From positions 1 through 21,575 of the forward strand of contig JALHUG010000227.1 of the NCBI GenBank assembly GCA_022866185.1: DNA of 21,575 nucleotides, in the 5' to 3' direction. The DNA comes from Dehalococcoidia bacterium. Its GTDB lineage: Bacteria; Chloroflexota; Dehalococcoidia; SM23-28-2. Position numbers and translations under genes: made by a program. Shown one piece after another: positions 1 through 7,174 of the stretch (position 1 is the first letter of the stretch; every line of letters begins with the position of its first letter). Under the pieces are notes generated by a model. The model was not told the DNA's origin. It saw nothing but the letters and a program-made list of their open reading frames with translations, and did not search any database.

Positions 1-1
1 C

Positions 2-457
2 AAACGACCCGGCGCCGGCGCCCCTAGGGGCAACCTGAACGCCCTCAAACACGGCCTGCGCTCCCAGCAGGTTCGCTCCCTCTCCCTTGCCCTCGCCCAA
101 ATCCCCCTCTTCCGCGCCTACATCCACCGCCTCGCCATTCGCCGCCACCAGGCCACCGCTGCCACCCTCGCCCTCGCCGCCTGGCTCCGCCACCTCCACG
201 CCCTCCACACCCCCGGCCCGCGCGGCTCCCTGCCGCCCCCACCACCCCTCAACTACCGCGCCGTCCGCCTCCTCGCCCGCCACCTCGCGCACCAAACAAT
301 CAAAGAACAGGGCCTCGCGCCAATCCGCGAGGCCCCCAAAACTCCTACTTCCCTCAAACAATCAAACGCAGCCCCCGACCTACCTCCTCTTGCCCTCTCC
401 CCTCTGCCTACGCCTTGGTTCCCACCGGGGCCAGCTTCGCCTCCGCCTCGGCGATGA
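2..457 (+). CDS. Partial hypothetical protein with an N-terminal GNLNALKHG motif
   Basis: This open frame enters from the left edge and runs without a stop to TGA at 455-457. The translation begins with a basic, Gly/Pro-rich segment leading into GNLNALKHGLRS. That motif is typical of the N-terminus of many short uncharacterised proteins, often phage- or mobile-element-associated, of the form GAPKGNxNAxKHG. An Ala/Leu/His/Arg-rich, probably helical stretch follows, and then a Pro-rich tail. The + strand here is strikingly C-rich and G-poor, with C-ending codons. The last 50 bases overlap the 3' end of the convergent ppsA, so the Pro-rich tail may be read-through after loss of the original stop. 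No function can be assigned. The motif is seen directly; the mobile link is inference. Confidence 0.5.
   Translation, partial: KRPGAGAPRGNLNALKHGLRSQQVRSLSLALAQIPLFRAYIHRLAIRRHQATAATLALAAWLRHLHALHTPGPRGSLPPPPPLNYRAVRLLARHLAHQTIKEQGLAPIREAPKTPTSLKQSNAAPDLPPLALSPLPTPWFPPGPASPPPRR
310..335 (-). terminator. Likely rho-independent terminator of ppsA
   Basis: A perfect 10-bp inverted repeat (GGGCCTCGCG / CGCGAGGCCC) encloses a 6-nt loop. Read on the minus strand it lies about 73 nt past the ppsA stop and is followed by the U-rich stretch TGTTCTTTGATTGTTT, as expected for an intrinsic terminator. It falls inside the partial plus-strand ORF. Confidence 0.6.
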
Positions 458-2702
458 TCTGGCGCGTCTTGTCGATCACATCGGGGTTGACGGAGATGGA
501 CGTAATCCCCCACTCCACCAGCTTCTGGGTCAGTTCCGGGTAGTCGGAGGGCGCCTGCCCGCAGATGGATGAAGTGATGCCCCGCCGCTTGGCGGTCTTG
601 ATGAGCTGCTCCAGGGCCAGCATCACCGCCTCATTGCGCTCGTCGAACTCGGCGGCGAAGCGGGCGTTATCGCGGTCGATCCCCAGGATGAGCTGCGTCA
701 GGTCGTTAGAGCCAATGGAGATGCCGTCGATGCCCACGTCGATGAACCTGTCCAGGATGAAGACGTTGGAGGGCACCTCAGCCATCATCCACAGCTTGAA
801 GTCCTGAGAGCGCACCAGCCCCTCGCGTTCCATGACCTCCTTCACCGCGGCTAGCCCCTCGGGCCTGCGCACGAAGGGGATCATCACCCACAGATTGGGA
901 TAGTCCTGCCGCACCCGCTTGATCGCCTCCAACTCCAGGCGGAAGATGTCGATGTCGCGGATGTAGCGAGAGGCCCCCCGATAGCCGATCATCGGGTTCT
1001 CTTCGAACTGCTCGTACTTCTCGCCGCCGCGCAGATTGCGATACTCATTGGTCGTGAAGTCGTTCGTGCGGTAGACGACCGGTCGGGGGTCGAAGGCCCT
1101 GGCAAACTTGCGCAGGCCATCGGTCAGCTTCTGGATGTACTCCTCGCTTCGCCCCTCGTCGATGGCCAGTTGCGGGTGCTCACCGATCTCGGCGATCATG
1201 AACTCGGCTCGCAGGAGCCCCACCCCATCGACGTTGCGAGCGGCCACGACATCCGCCAGGTCCGGCTCCGCCAGGTTGACGTACACTTTAACTTTGGTGT
1301 GGGTCTTGACGTCCGACGCTACCGCCTGGCGAGCCTTCTCCTGGGCAGACCAGGCCAGCCGCCTCTCAGCGCGGCCGTCGTAGACCTTGCCCTGGCTCCC
1401 GTCGACGGTCACAAGCTGGTCATTGCGCAATCTGGTGGTCGCTTCCCCTGCCCCTACCACGGCGGGTATGCCTAGCTCGCGGCTGACAATGGCGGCGTGG
1501 CAGGTGCGGCCGCCGCGGTCGGTGACGATGCCCGCTGCCCGCTTCATGGCAGGGACGAAGTCAGGGGTGGTCATCTCTGCCACCAACACATCGCCCTTCT
1601 TCACCTGATCGATCTCAGAGGCGCTGAGGACGATCCTCACCGTCCCTGCCGCCGCGCCCGGGCTGGCCGGGGAGCCACTGAGAAGCAGCGGCGCCGTCTC
1701 CTCAGCTTCCCCCGCTTCCACCCCAGCGACCGCCAGGGCGGTCACCGGCCGCGACTGGACGATGAACAGCTCGCCGTTTTCTTCCGCCCACTCGATGTCC
1801 TGGGGGAAGCCGTAGTGCTCTTCCACCCGCTTGCCGATGCGCGCCAGAGCAACGATCTGCTCATCGCTCAGCTTCTGCTGCCGGGCTAGCTCGTCCGGAA
1901 CGGGCAGCCAGACGTTGGTTCCGCCACCGCCGTCCGCTTGGGGATTCCTGACAAACTGGCGCTCCTGGTTCACCACCCGCTTCTCCAGGATGCGCAGGCT
2001 GGCCTTGTCGAGCACGTAGAGATCGGGCGTGATCTCGCCCGAGACAATCGCCTCGCCCAGGCCGAAGACAGCCTCGATAGTGATCCTGGAACGATCGCCA
2101 CTGACCGGCTCCAGGGTGAACATGACCCCCGAGCGCAAGGATTGCACCATGCGCTGTACGGGAACAGCGATAGCCACCTTCATGTGCTCGAATCCCTTGT
2201 CAGCCCGGTAGAAGATGGCCCGTGCCTCGAAGAGGGAGGCCCAGCAGGCGCGCACGGCATCCACCACTTCGTCTTCGCCCACTATGTTCAAGAAGGTGGC
2301 CTGCTGGCCGGCGAAAGAGGCGTCGGCGAGGTCCTCAGCGGTGGCCGAGCTGCGTACAGCTACCGGCCCGTCGCCCAACTGGCGATAGGCCTTCTTGATC
2401 TCAGCGGCGATCTGCTGAGGCACGGGCGCGCTGCGTATGAGGGATTTTATCTCCTCAGAGACCCGCTGAAGCCGAGCGCTGTCGTTATAGTCCAGAGGCG
2501 AGAGGAGCTTCTGGATGGCGGGGCGAAGACCGGATTGCTCAATGAACCGGGTATAGGCTTGGGCACTAACGATGAATCCCGGCGGTACAGGGATCTGGGC
2601 CTGGGTCATCTCCCCGAGGTTGGCTCCCTTTCCTCCCGCCGAAGGCGTGTCTTGTCTGCCAACCTCCGTGAACCACAGCACGTCTCGCTCGCTAGCACTC
2701 AT
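408..2702 (-). CDS. ppsA: Phosphoenolpyruvate synthase (pyruvate, water dikinase)
   Basis: This 764-residue protein converts pyruvate, ATP and water to phosphoenolpyruvate, AMP and phosphate, a cytosolic entry step to gluconeogenesis (EC 2.7.9.2). The N-terminal half is the ATP-grasp-like nucleotide-binding domain (GGKGANLGEM near the start; AVRSSATAEDL). The swivelling phosphohistidine domain contains GGRTCHAAIVSRELGIP with catalytic His402. The C-terminal TIM-barrel carries GGEKYEQFEENPMIGYRG, GSNDLTQL and the catalytic-Cys segment SICGQAPSDYPE (Cys714). Its length is slightly below the roughly 790 residues of enterobacterial enzymes, without visible loss of a domain. The ATG is preceded by AGGAGG at 2711-2716 (8-nt spacing) and by a good promoter. 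It appears to be monocistronic. Pyruvate phosphate dikinase is less likely from the motif context and length. Confidence 0.95.
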   Translation of the reverse strand: MSASERDVLWFTEVGRQDTPSAGGKGANLGEMTQAQIPVPPGFIVSAQAYTRFIEQSGLRPAIQKLLSPLDYNDSARLQRVSEEIKSLIRSAPVPQQIAAEIKKAYRQLGDGPVAVRSSATAEDLADASFAGQQATFLNIVGEDEVVDAVRACWASLFEARAIFYRADKGFEHMKVAIAVPVQRMVQSLRSGVMFTLEPVSGDRSRITIEAVFGLGEAIVSGEITPDLYVLDKASLRILEKRVVNQERQFVRNPQADGGGGTNVWLPVPDELARQQKLSDEQIVALARIGKRVEEHYGFPQDIEWAEENGELFIVQSRPVTALAVAGVEAGEAEETAPLLLSGSPASPGAAAGTVRIVLSASEIDQVKKGDVLVAEMTTPDFVPAMKRAAGIVTDRGGRTCHAAIVSRELGIPAVVGAGEATTRLRNDQLVTVDGSQGKVYDGRAERRLAWSAQEKARQAVASDVKTHTKVKVYVNLAEPDLADVVAARNVDGVGLLRAEFMIAEIGEHPQLAIDEGRSEEYIQKLTDGLRKFARAFDPRPVVYRTNDFTTNEYRNLRGGEKYEQFEENPMIGYRGASRYIRDIDIFRLELEAIKRVRQDYPNLWVMIPFVRRPEGLAAVKEVMEREGLVRSQDFKLWMMAEVPSNVFILDRFIDVGIDGISIGSNDLTQLILGIDRDNARFAAEFDERNEAVMLALEQLIKTAKRRGITSSICGQAPSDYPELTQKLVEWGITSISVNPDVIDKTRQIIAEAEAKLAPVGTKA

Positions 2703-2762
2703 CTGGTTCGCCTCCTCGTTCCTTTTCGGGCTATATCCTGGGCGGTTCAGGAGCTACTGTCC

Positions 2763-2790
2763 ATTATAAGCCCGCCCAGGGGCAATTCAA
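2763..2790 (-). promoter_or_regulatory. Sigma70-type promoter of ppsA
   Basis: On the minus strand a -35 box TTGAAT (2785-2790) is followed after 16 bp by a perfect -10 box TATAAT (2763-2768). The start of transcription would be near 2756, leaving a leader of about 54 nt that contains the AGGAGG ribosome site of ppsA. The surrounding 2769-2884 gap otherwise shows only the 2825-2848 hairpin. Confidence 0.6.
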
Positions 2791-2824
2791 GATATCCTAA
2801 TAGCTATGTATACGATAGACGGTC

Positions 2825-2848
2825 GGGAGAGCCATCTGTTACTCTCCC
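2825..2848 (-). terminator. Hairpin downstream of glmS, possible terminator
   Basis: GGGAGAG and CTCTCCC form a perfect 7-bp stem with a 10-nt loop, 36 nt past the glmS stop codon. No clear U-tract follows on the minus strand, so it may be a weak or rho-assisted terminator or an mRNA 3' end stabiliser. Confidence 0.35.
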
Positions 2849-2884
2849 CATGGCCCAAATCTGGCGGCAATCGGTCTCCTCTGC

Positions 2885-4732
2885 CTACTCCACCGTGACG
2901 GTCTTGGCCAGATTGCGCGGCTGATCCACATCGCAGCCGCGGCGAACAGCGATGTAATAGGCGAAGAACTGGAGAGGGATAGCAGCTAGGATGGGCATGA
3001 GCAGGGCCGAAGCCTGAGGCAGGTAGATGACATGATCGGCCTTTTTGGCCAGCTCCTCATCTCCCTCGCTGGCGATGGCGATGACCGTGCCTTCCCGTGC
3101 CTTCACCTGCTCGATGTTGCTGATCATCTTGTCATAGAGCTCGTCCCGTAGGGCGATGGCCATCACGGGCATGTCCTCAGCAATGAGGGCAATGGGCCCG
3201 TGTTTCATCTCTCCCGCCGGATAGCCCTCGGCATGGATGTAGCTGACCTCCTTGAGCTTAAGGGCTCCCTCCATGGCTATCGGGAACTGAACGCCCCGCG
3301 CCAGGTATAGGAAGTTGCTGTACCGTGAGAAGCGATGAGCCAGCCGCTCGTACTCTTCATCCCGCTGGACTACTTGCCCCACGAGCGATGGCATGCGGGC
3401 CAGGGGGTCGATGAGGCTGCGCAGGTGTGCTCCATCATCGACGACGCCTCGCTCCTGGGCTAGGTAGCAGGCTAGGAGGTAGAGAGCGGCGATCGCGGCG
3501 GTGAAGGTCTTCGTGCTAGCGACGCCCACCTCCAGTCCGCAACGGGTATACACCACCCCATCGGCAATGCGAGTGGCCTGACTGCCCACCACATTGCAGA
3601 TGGTGATCTGAAGGGCTCCTTGGCGGCGAGCCTCGTCCATAGCTGCCAGGGTGTCCACCGTTTCCCCTGATTGCCCCACAGAGATGACTAGGGTGTTCGG
3701 GTCCAGCAAAGGCTTGCGGTAGCGGAACTCCGAGGCGTTGTCCACCTCGGCAGGGATGCGCGCTATCTGCTCGATGTAGTGGCGGCCGACCATGGCGGCG
3801 TGGAGGCTGGTGCCCATCCCCACCAACACTACCCGCCGAATCTGCCCTAGCCTTCGCCTGGGGATCGCCATGTCCTCCAGGGCCACCGCCGGCGGCTCGA
3901 ACTGCGCCCGCCCACGAATAGAGTCCAGGATGGCCTCCGGCTGCTCGGTGATCTCCTTGAGCATGAAGTGCTTGTAGTTGCCCTTGGCCGCCGATAGGGG
4001 GTCATAGGAGACGGTCTGGGCCTCCTTGGCCAGGGCAGCGCCATCGGCCGATAGGTATGACACACTGTCCGACGTCACGGCAGCGATCTCCCCATCGGCC
4101 AGGAAGGCCACCCGACAAGTATGGGGCAGGAGAGCGGGCAGGTCGCTGGCCAGGAACATCTCCCCCTGGCCGTAGCCCACCACCACGCCGCCGGCATTGC
4201 CTACGCGGGCTGCCACTAGCTTGTCGGGCTCGCTCAGGCTCAACACCACCATGGCGTGGGCTCCCTCCATCTGGCCGATGGCTCGGCCCACCGCCACCTC
4301 CAGGCTACTGCCATCCCGAAGGTAGTGTTCGATCAGGTGGGGAATGACCTCGGTGTCCGTGTCCGAAACGAAGGTGTGCCCCTGATCGACCAGCCTCTCC
4401 TTGAGGGCCAGGTAGTTCTCCACGATGCCGTTGTGGATGACCACCACCCGGCCCTGGCAGTCACGATGGGGGTGAGCGTTGATGCCGCTGGGCCGGCCGT
4501 GAGTAGCCCAGCGGGTGTGGCCGATACCCACAAAGCCACTAGGCCAGCGGCCGCGCAGGCCGGAGGCCAGCGTCGCCAGCTTACCCACACTCTTCTCGAT
4601 GCACAGCTCGCCATTCTCGGCGAGCACAGCCAGTCCCGCGCTGTCGTATCCCCGATACTCCAGCCGCTGTAGCCCTTCAAGGAGAATGGGAACGGCCGGC
4701 CTTTTGCCCACGTAGCCTATGATGCCACACAC
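2885..4732 (-). CDS. glmS: Glutamine--fructose-6-phosphate aminotransferase (isomerising)
   Basis: This 615-residue enzyme makes glucosamine-6-phosphate from fructose-6-phosphate and glutamine, the first committed step to UDP-GlcNAc for the cell wall. It starts CGIIGYVGKRPA after the initiator, so Cys2 is the Ntn nucleophile of the glutaminase domain (about residues 1-220; RGYDSAG, HTRWATHG, HNGIVEN and SDTDTEV are visible). Two SIS sugar-isomerase domains follow (VGMGTSLHAAMVG and SVGQSGETVDTLAA; EVGVASTKTFTAA). The C-terminus DQPRNLAKTVTVE is the diagnostic family ending. The start is GTG at 4730-4732, fixed by the position of the catalytic Cys; its ribosome site is weak. It has its own promoter, and there is no room or sequence for a glmS ribozyme upstream. 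Confidence 0.97.
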   Translation of the reverse strand: MCGIIGYVGKRPAVPILLEGLQRLEYRGYDSAGLAVLAENGELCIEKSVGKLATLASGLRGRWPSGFVGIGHTRWATHGRPSGINAHPHRDCQGRVVVIHNGIVENYLALKERLVDQGHTFVSDTDTEVIPHLIEHYLRDGSSLEVAVGRAIGQMEGAHAMVVLSLSEPDKLVAARVGNAGGVVVGYGQGEMFLASDLPALLPHTCRVAFLADGEIAAVTSDSVSYLSADGAALAKEAQTVSYDPLSAAKGNYKHFMLKEITEQPEAILDSIRGRAQFEPPAVALEDMAIPRRRLGQIRRVVLVGMGTSLHAAMVGRHYIEQIARIPAEVDNASEFRYRKPLLDPNTLVISVGQSGETVDTLAAMDEARRQGALQITICNVVGSQATRIADGVVYTRCGLEVGVASTKTFTAAIAALYLLACYLAQERGVVDDGAHLRSLIDPLARMPSLVGQVVQRDEEYERLAHRFSRYSNFLYLARGVQFPIAMEGALKLKEVSYIHAEGYPAGEMKHGPIALIAEDMPVMAIALRDELYDKMISNIEQVKAREGTVIAIASEGDEELAKKADHVIYLPQASALLMPILAAIPLQFFAYYIAVRRGCDVDQPRNLAKTVTVE

Positions 4733-4770
4733 GTCATCAGTCTCTTTCAGGCTGGACCCACAGAGAATCG

Positions 4771-4799
4771 ATCATAAGATACAACGACAATGCAAGCAA
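4771..4799 (-). promoter_or_regulatory. Sigma70-type promoter of glmS
   Basis: The minus strand shows TTGCTT (4794-4799), a 17-bp spacer and TATGAT (4771-4776), giving optimal spacing and a start near 4764. It lies in the 110-bp gap after ispH and separates glmS from the cmk-plsC-ispH run. Confidence 0.5.
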
Positions 4800-4842
4800 T
4801 TGGAGTAGACCAGGAAAACGAAATCCCGTCGAATGAAGGCCA

Positions 4843-5697
4843 TCACCTTGGGGCCAGCTCCCGCAGGCAGCGGACGACCTCCTCCACCGCCCAATCGGGG
4901 GTGGAGGCGCCCGCTGTTATGCCCACCCGCTCCCGCCCAATCAGCCACTGCCTTTCCAGTTCGGCTGCCGTCTCGATGTAGTGGGTCTCCACGCCTGCTT
5001 CGCAGCAGACCTCCGCCAGGTGGCGGCAGTTGGCGCTATTGTGGCCGCCGACCACCACCATCAGCTCGACCTGTTGAGCCAGCTCTCGGGCCGCCGCCTG
5101 CTGGCTGGCGGTGAAATTGCACAGCGTGTTGACCACTCGCAGTTCGTTGAGCTGAACCAGGCGCTCGCGCAAAAGGCGGCCGATGAAAGCAGCGAAGCGG
5201 ATCGGACTCTGGGTGGTCTGAGGAATGATAGCCACTCGCGATAGAAGCTCCCGGGGCAGCGAATGAACATCATCATCGCCCAGAGCGATGCCTTTACCAT
5301 CAGCCCAGCTCAGAATCCCCTCCACCTCGGGGTGATCGGCGTCACCGTAAACGATGACGGTGAATCCGTCCGCGGCCATCTTCTTGGCCCAGCGCTGGGA
5401 GCGGGTGACAATGGGGCAGGTGGTGTCGATGATGTCCAGACCCTTGGCCTTCGCCTCCTCCAGCACCTTCGGCCCCACGCCATGGGCGGTGATGGCCAGC
5501 GGGACTCCGCTTACGCCGTCGATGCTGTTGGTCACCTGAACGCCCTTCTCGGCCAGGGCAGCCACCACCTGGGGATTATGGACGATGGGCCCCAGGCTGA
5601 CGACCCGCCCGTGCTCGCTGACAGCCTTCTCCATCATGCCGATGGCCCGCCGCACGCCCTTGCAGAAGCCCATCTCCTTTGCCAGCAGGATCTCCAC
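4843..5697 (-). CDS. ispH: 4-hydroxy-3-methylbut-2-enyl diphosphate reductase
   Basis: This 284-residue [4Fe-4S] enzyme catalyses the last step of the MEP isoprenoid pathway, reducing HMBPP to IPP and DMAPP. The three cluster ligands are Cys12 (GFCKGV), Cys94 (DTTCPIVT) and Cys193 (NTLCNFTASQQ). Substrate-binding residues are also in place: His40 (GPIVHN), His72 (AHGVG), His122 and the proton-donor Glu124 (DHPEVEG), the Thr pair 161-162, and the SxN and GASTPD motifs near the C-terminus. The length matches the family. The start is GTG, 15 bp after the plsC stop. Together with menA further upstream this indicates isoprenoid supply by the MEP route for quinone side chains and undecaprenyl phosphate, which is pathway inference. 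Confidence 0.96.
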   Translation of the reverse strand: MEILLAKEMGFCKGVRRAIGMMEKAVSEHGRVVSLGPIVHNPQVVAALAEKGVQVTNSIDGVSGVPLAITAHGVGPKVLEEAKAKGLDIIDTTCPIVTRSQRWAKKMAADGFTVIVYGDADHPEVEGILSWADGKGIALGDDDVHSLPRELLSRVAIIPQTTQSPIRFAAFIGRLLRERLVQLNELRVVNTLCNFTASQQAAARELAQQVELMVVVGGHNSANCRHLAEVCCEAGVETHYIETAAELERQWLIGRERVGITAGASTPDWAVEEVVRCLRELAPR

Positions 5698-5712
5698 AGC
5701 TACACCCGCTCC

Positions 5713-6405
5713 CTAGTTCAGACCAATACACTCGGCTTGCTCTTTGGATTGGCTGGCCGCCAACTCGGCGTAGACGCCCCGGTACTTCTCAGGGAGGAGC
5801 ACGGCGATCTCTTTCATGATCCGCTCGGTGCATTGTTCTACCAGCTCGGTGTTGAGGCGACGGCCCTTGGGCAACTCAAAGGGCTTGCCGAAGACCACGC
5901 GCACCCGTGTCAAGCGAAAGAAAAGGCCAGGCAAGGTCACCCCTTCGGTGCCAGCAATCCCCACCGGCACAATGGGGGCACCGGTGCGCAGAGCTATGAT
6001 AGCTGTGCCTGGCTGTCCCTTGCCCATTCCTGGCCTGTCGCTGCGCGTGCCCTCGGGGAACATGCCCAGCACCTGGTTCTGGCGCAGGGCCTTCTCCGCC
6101 TTGCGCAGGGCTGCCAGGTCGGCCTTGAATCGCCGCACCGGGATGAACCCGACCAGTCCGTACAGGGACCCGATGATGGGCGTCTTCCACAGCTCGGCCT
6201 TGCCCATATAGACGATGCGCCTTGGCACCAAGACCGGCACGATAGCCGGGTCGAGCATGTTCACATGGTTGGAGGCCAGGATGACCGGGCCCCGCCTTGG
6301 GACGTTCGCCAGCCCCACCACTTGCTTGCGCGTCCAGATGAGCAGGACGAGGCTCACCACCAATTTGGCGAACCCGTAGAACAGAGCGGTCGCCACGTTC
6401 TTCAC
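5713..6405 (-). CDS. plsC: 1-acyl-sn-glycerol-3-phosphate acyltransferase
   Basis: This 230-residue member of the PlsC family transfers an acyl chain to lysophosphatidic acid to make phosphatidic acid at the membrane. The N-terminus has a hydrophobic segment (about residues 5-24) for membrane anchoring. The catalytic HX4D motif is NHVNMLD (His47, Asp52). Block II includes GFIPVRR, block III is FPEGTRS (116-122) and block IV is PIVPVGI (144-150). The start is GTG at 6403-6405, overlapping the cmk stop by 4 bases (GTGA). The order cmk-plsC-ispH is common in bacteria. Other acyl acceptors cannot be excluded from sequence alone. Confidence 0.92.
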   Translation of the reverse strand: MKNVATALFYGFAKLVVSLVLLIWTRKQVVGLANVPRRGPVILASNHVNMLDPAIVPVLVPRRIVYMGKAELWKTPIIGSLYGLVGFIPVRRFKADLAALRKAEKALRQNQVLGMFPEGTRSDRPGMGKGQPGTAIIALRTGAPIVPVGIAGTEGVTLPGLFFRLTRVRVVFGKPFELPKGRRLNTELVEQCTERIMKEIAVLLPEKYRGVYAELAASQSKEQAECIGLN

Positions 6406-7151
6406 GACCTGCCCTCTGCCAGAGCCACCACCCTCTCCACCACCTGCTCCTGGCTCAGCCCGTCGGTGTTGATGACGATGGCGTCCTCAGCCGCCCGCAG
6501 GGGCGAAGCCTCCCTCTCCGAATCGATGGCATCGCGCCTCAATATCTCTTCCCCGATGTCGTTCTGAGAGGAAGCTCTCCCTAGGGTAGCCAGTTGTTCC
6601 TGCCGCCGCCGCGCTCGCTCCTCCAAGGAGGCATCCAGATAGACCTTCAGGTCAGCATTGGGCAGAACCACCGTGCCGATGTCGCGGCCGGCCATCACCA
6701 CCCTGCGCCGACCGGCCAGACGCCGCTGAAAAGCCACCATGGCCCGCCGTACCTGGGGTACGCGGGAGACCAGAGACACCCCTGCCTCCACCTCCGTCCG
6801 TCTCAGGACAGCGGTCGCATCCTCACCGTCGACCCAGATAGTGCAGCGCTCGCAGGAACCGACTGCCGGCGGGCCCAGCTTCATATCCACCTGGGCAGCC
6901 AAGCGACCCAGGCTCTCCGCGTCCTCCAACTGAACGCCCCGCTTAAGGGCCAGCCAGGTCAGGGCACGGTAAGTGGCGCCGGTGTCCAGGAAGAGATAGC
7001 CGAGCCTTTCGGCTACCAGATACCCCACGCTGCTCTTGCCCGAGGCGCTGGGGCCATCGATGGCGATGCTTCGGGGAAGCTTTCGCCCCTCTTTGCCTGC
7101 CGATGCCTTCCGGCCTTGAGCCGTTGGTCCCCGCTGACCTGTATCCGTCAC
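6402..7151 (-). CDS. cmk: Cytidylate kinase
   Basis: This 249-residue P-loop kinase phosphorylates CMP and dCMP with ATP. The Walker A loop is GPSASGKS (33-40); DTGATYRALT, AGRDIGTVV and the Arg-rich SLEERARRRQ lid segment follow in the family order. A hydrophilic extension of about 25 residues, rich in Gly, Lys and Arg, precedes the usual beginning (RSIAIDGPS). No good alternative start lies within it, so GTG at 7149-7151 is kept, but the ribosome site there is poor and the exact start is uncertain. It lies 23 bp after the surface-protein gene and is likely co-transcribed with it and with plsC and ispH. Confidence 0.94.
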   Translation of the reverse strand: MTDTGQRGPTAQGRKASAGKEGRKLPRSIAIDGPSASGKSSVGYLVAERLGYLFLDTGATYRALTWLALKRGVQLEDAESLGRLAAQVDMKLGPPAVGSCERCTIWVDGEDATAVLRRTEVEAGVSLVSRVPQVRRAMVAFQRRLAGRRRVVMAGRDIGTVVLPNADLKVYLDASLEERARRRQEQLATLGRASSQNDIGEEILRRDAIDSEREASPLRAAEDAIVINTDGLSQEQVVERVVALAEGRS

Positions 7152-7174
7152 GCCTATAGATTACCCCAAATCCC

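Noticed and set aside
2703..2884. dif-like XerC target or origin motif in the AT-richer gap
   Set aside because: No XerC/XerD half-sites or DnaA-box cluster could be recognised; the AT-rich bases are explained by the ppsA promoter.
1938..2924. Long plus-strand open frame antisense to ppsA
   Set aside because: It is fully opposite a clear ppsA, its composition mirrors the other strand and it has no family motif; GC-rich DNA produces such shadows.
4733..4842. glmS ribozyme upstream of glmS
   Set aside because: Only 110 bp separate glmS from ispH, most of it promoter, and the pseudoknotted ribozyme core could not be recognised.
5263..6567. 434-codon plus-strand open frame over ispH, plsC and cmk
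   Set aside because: It spans three genes with intact catalytic motifs on the other strand and has no motif of its own.
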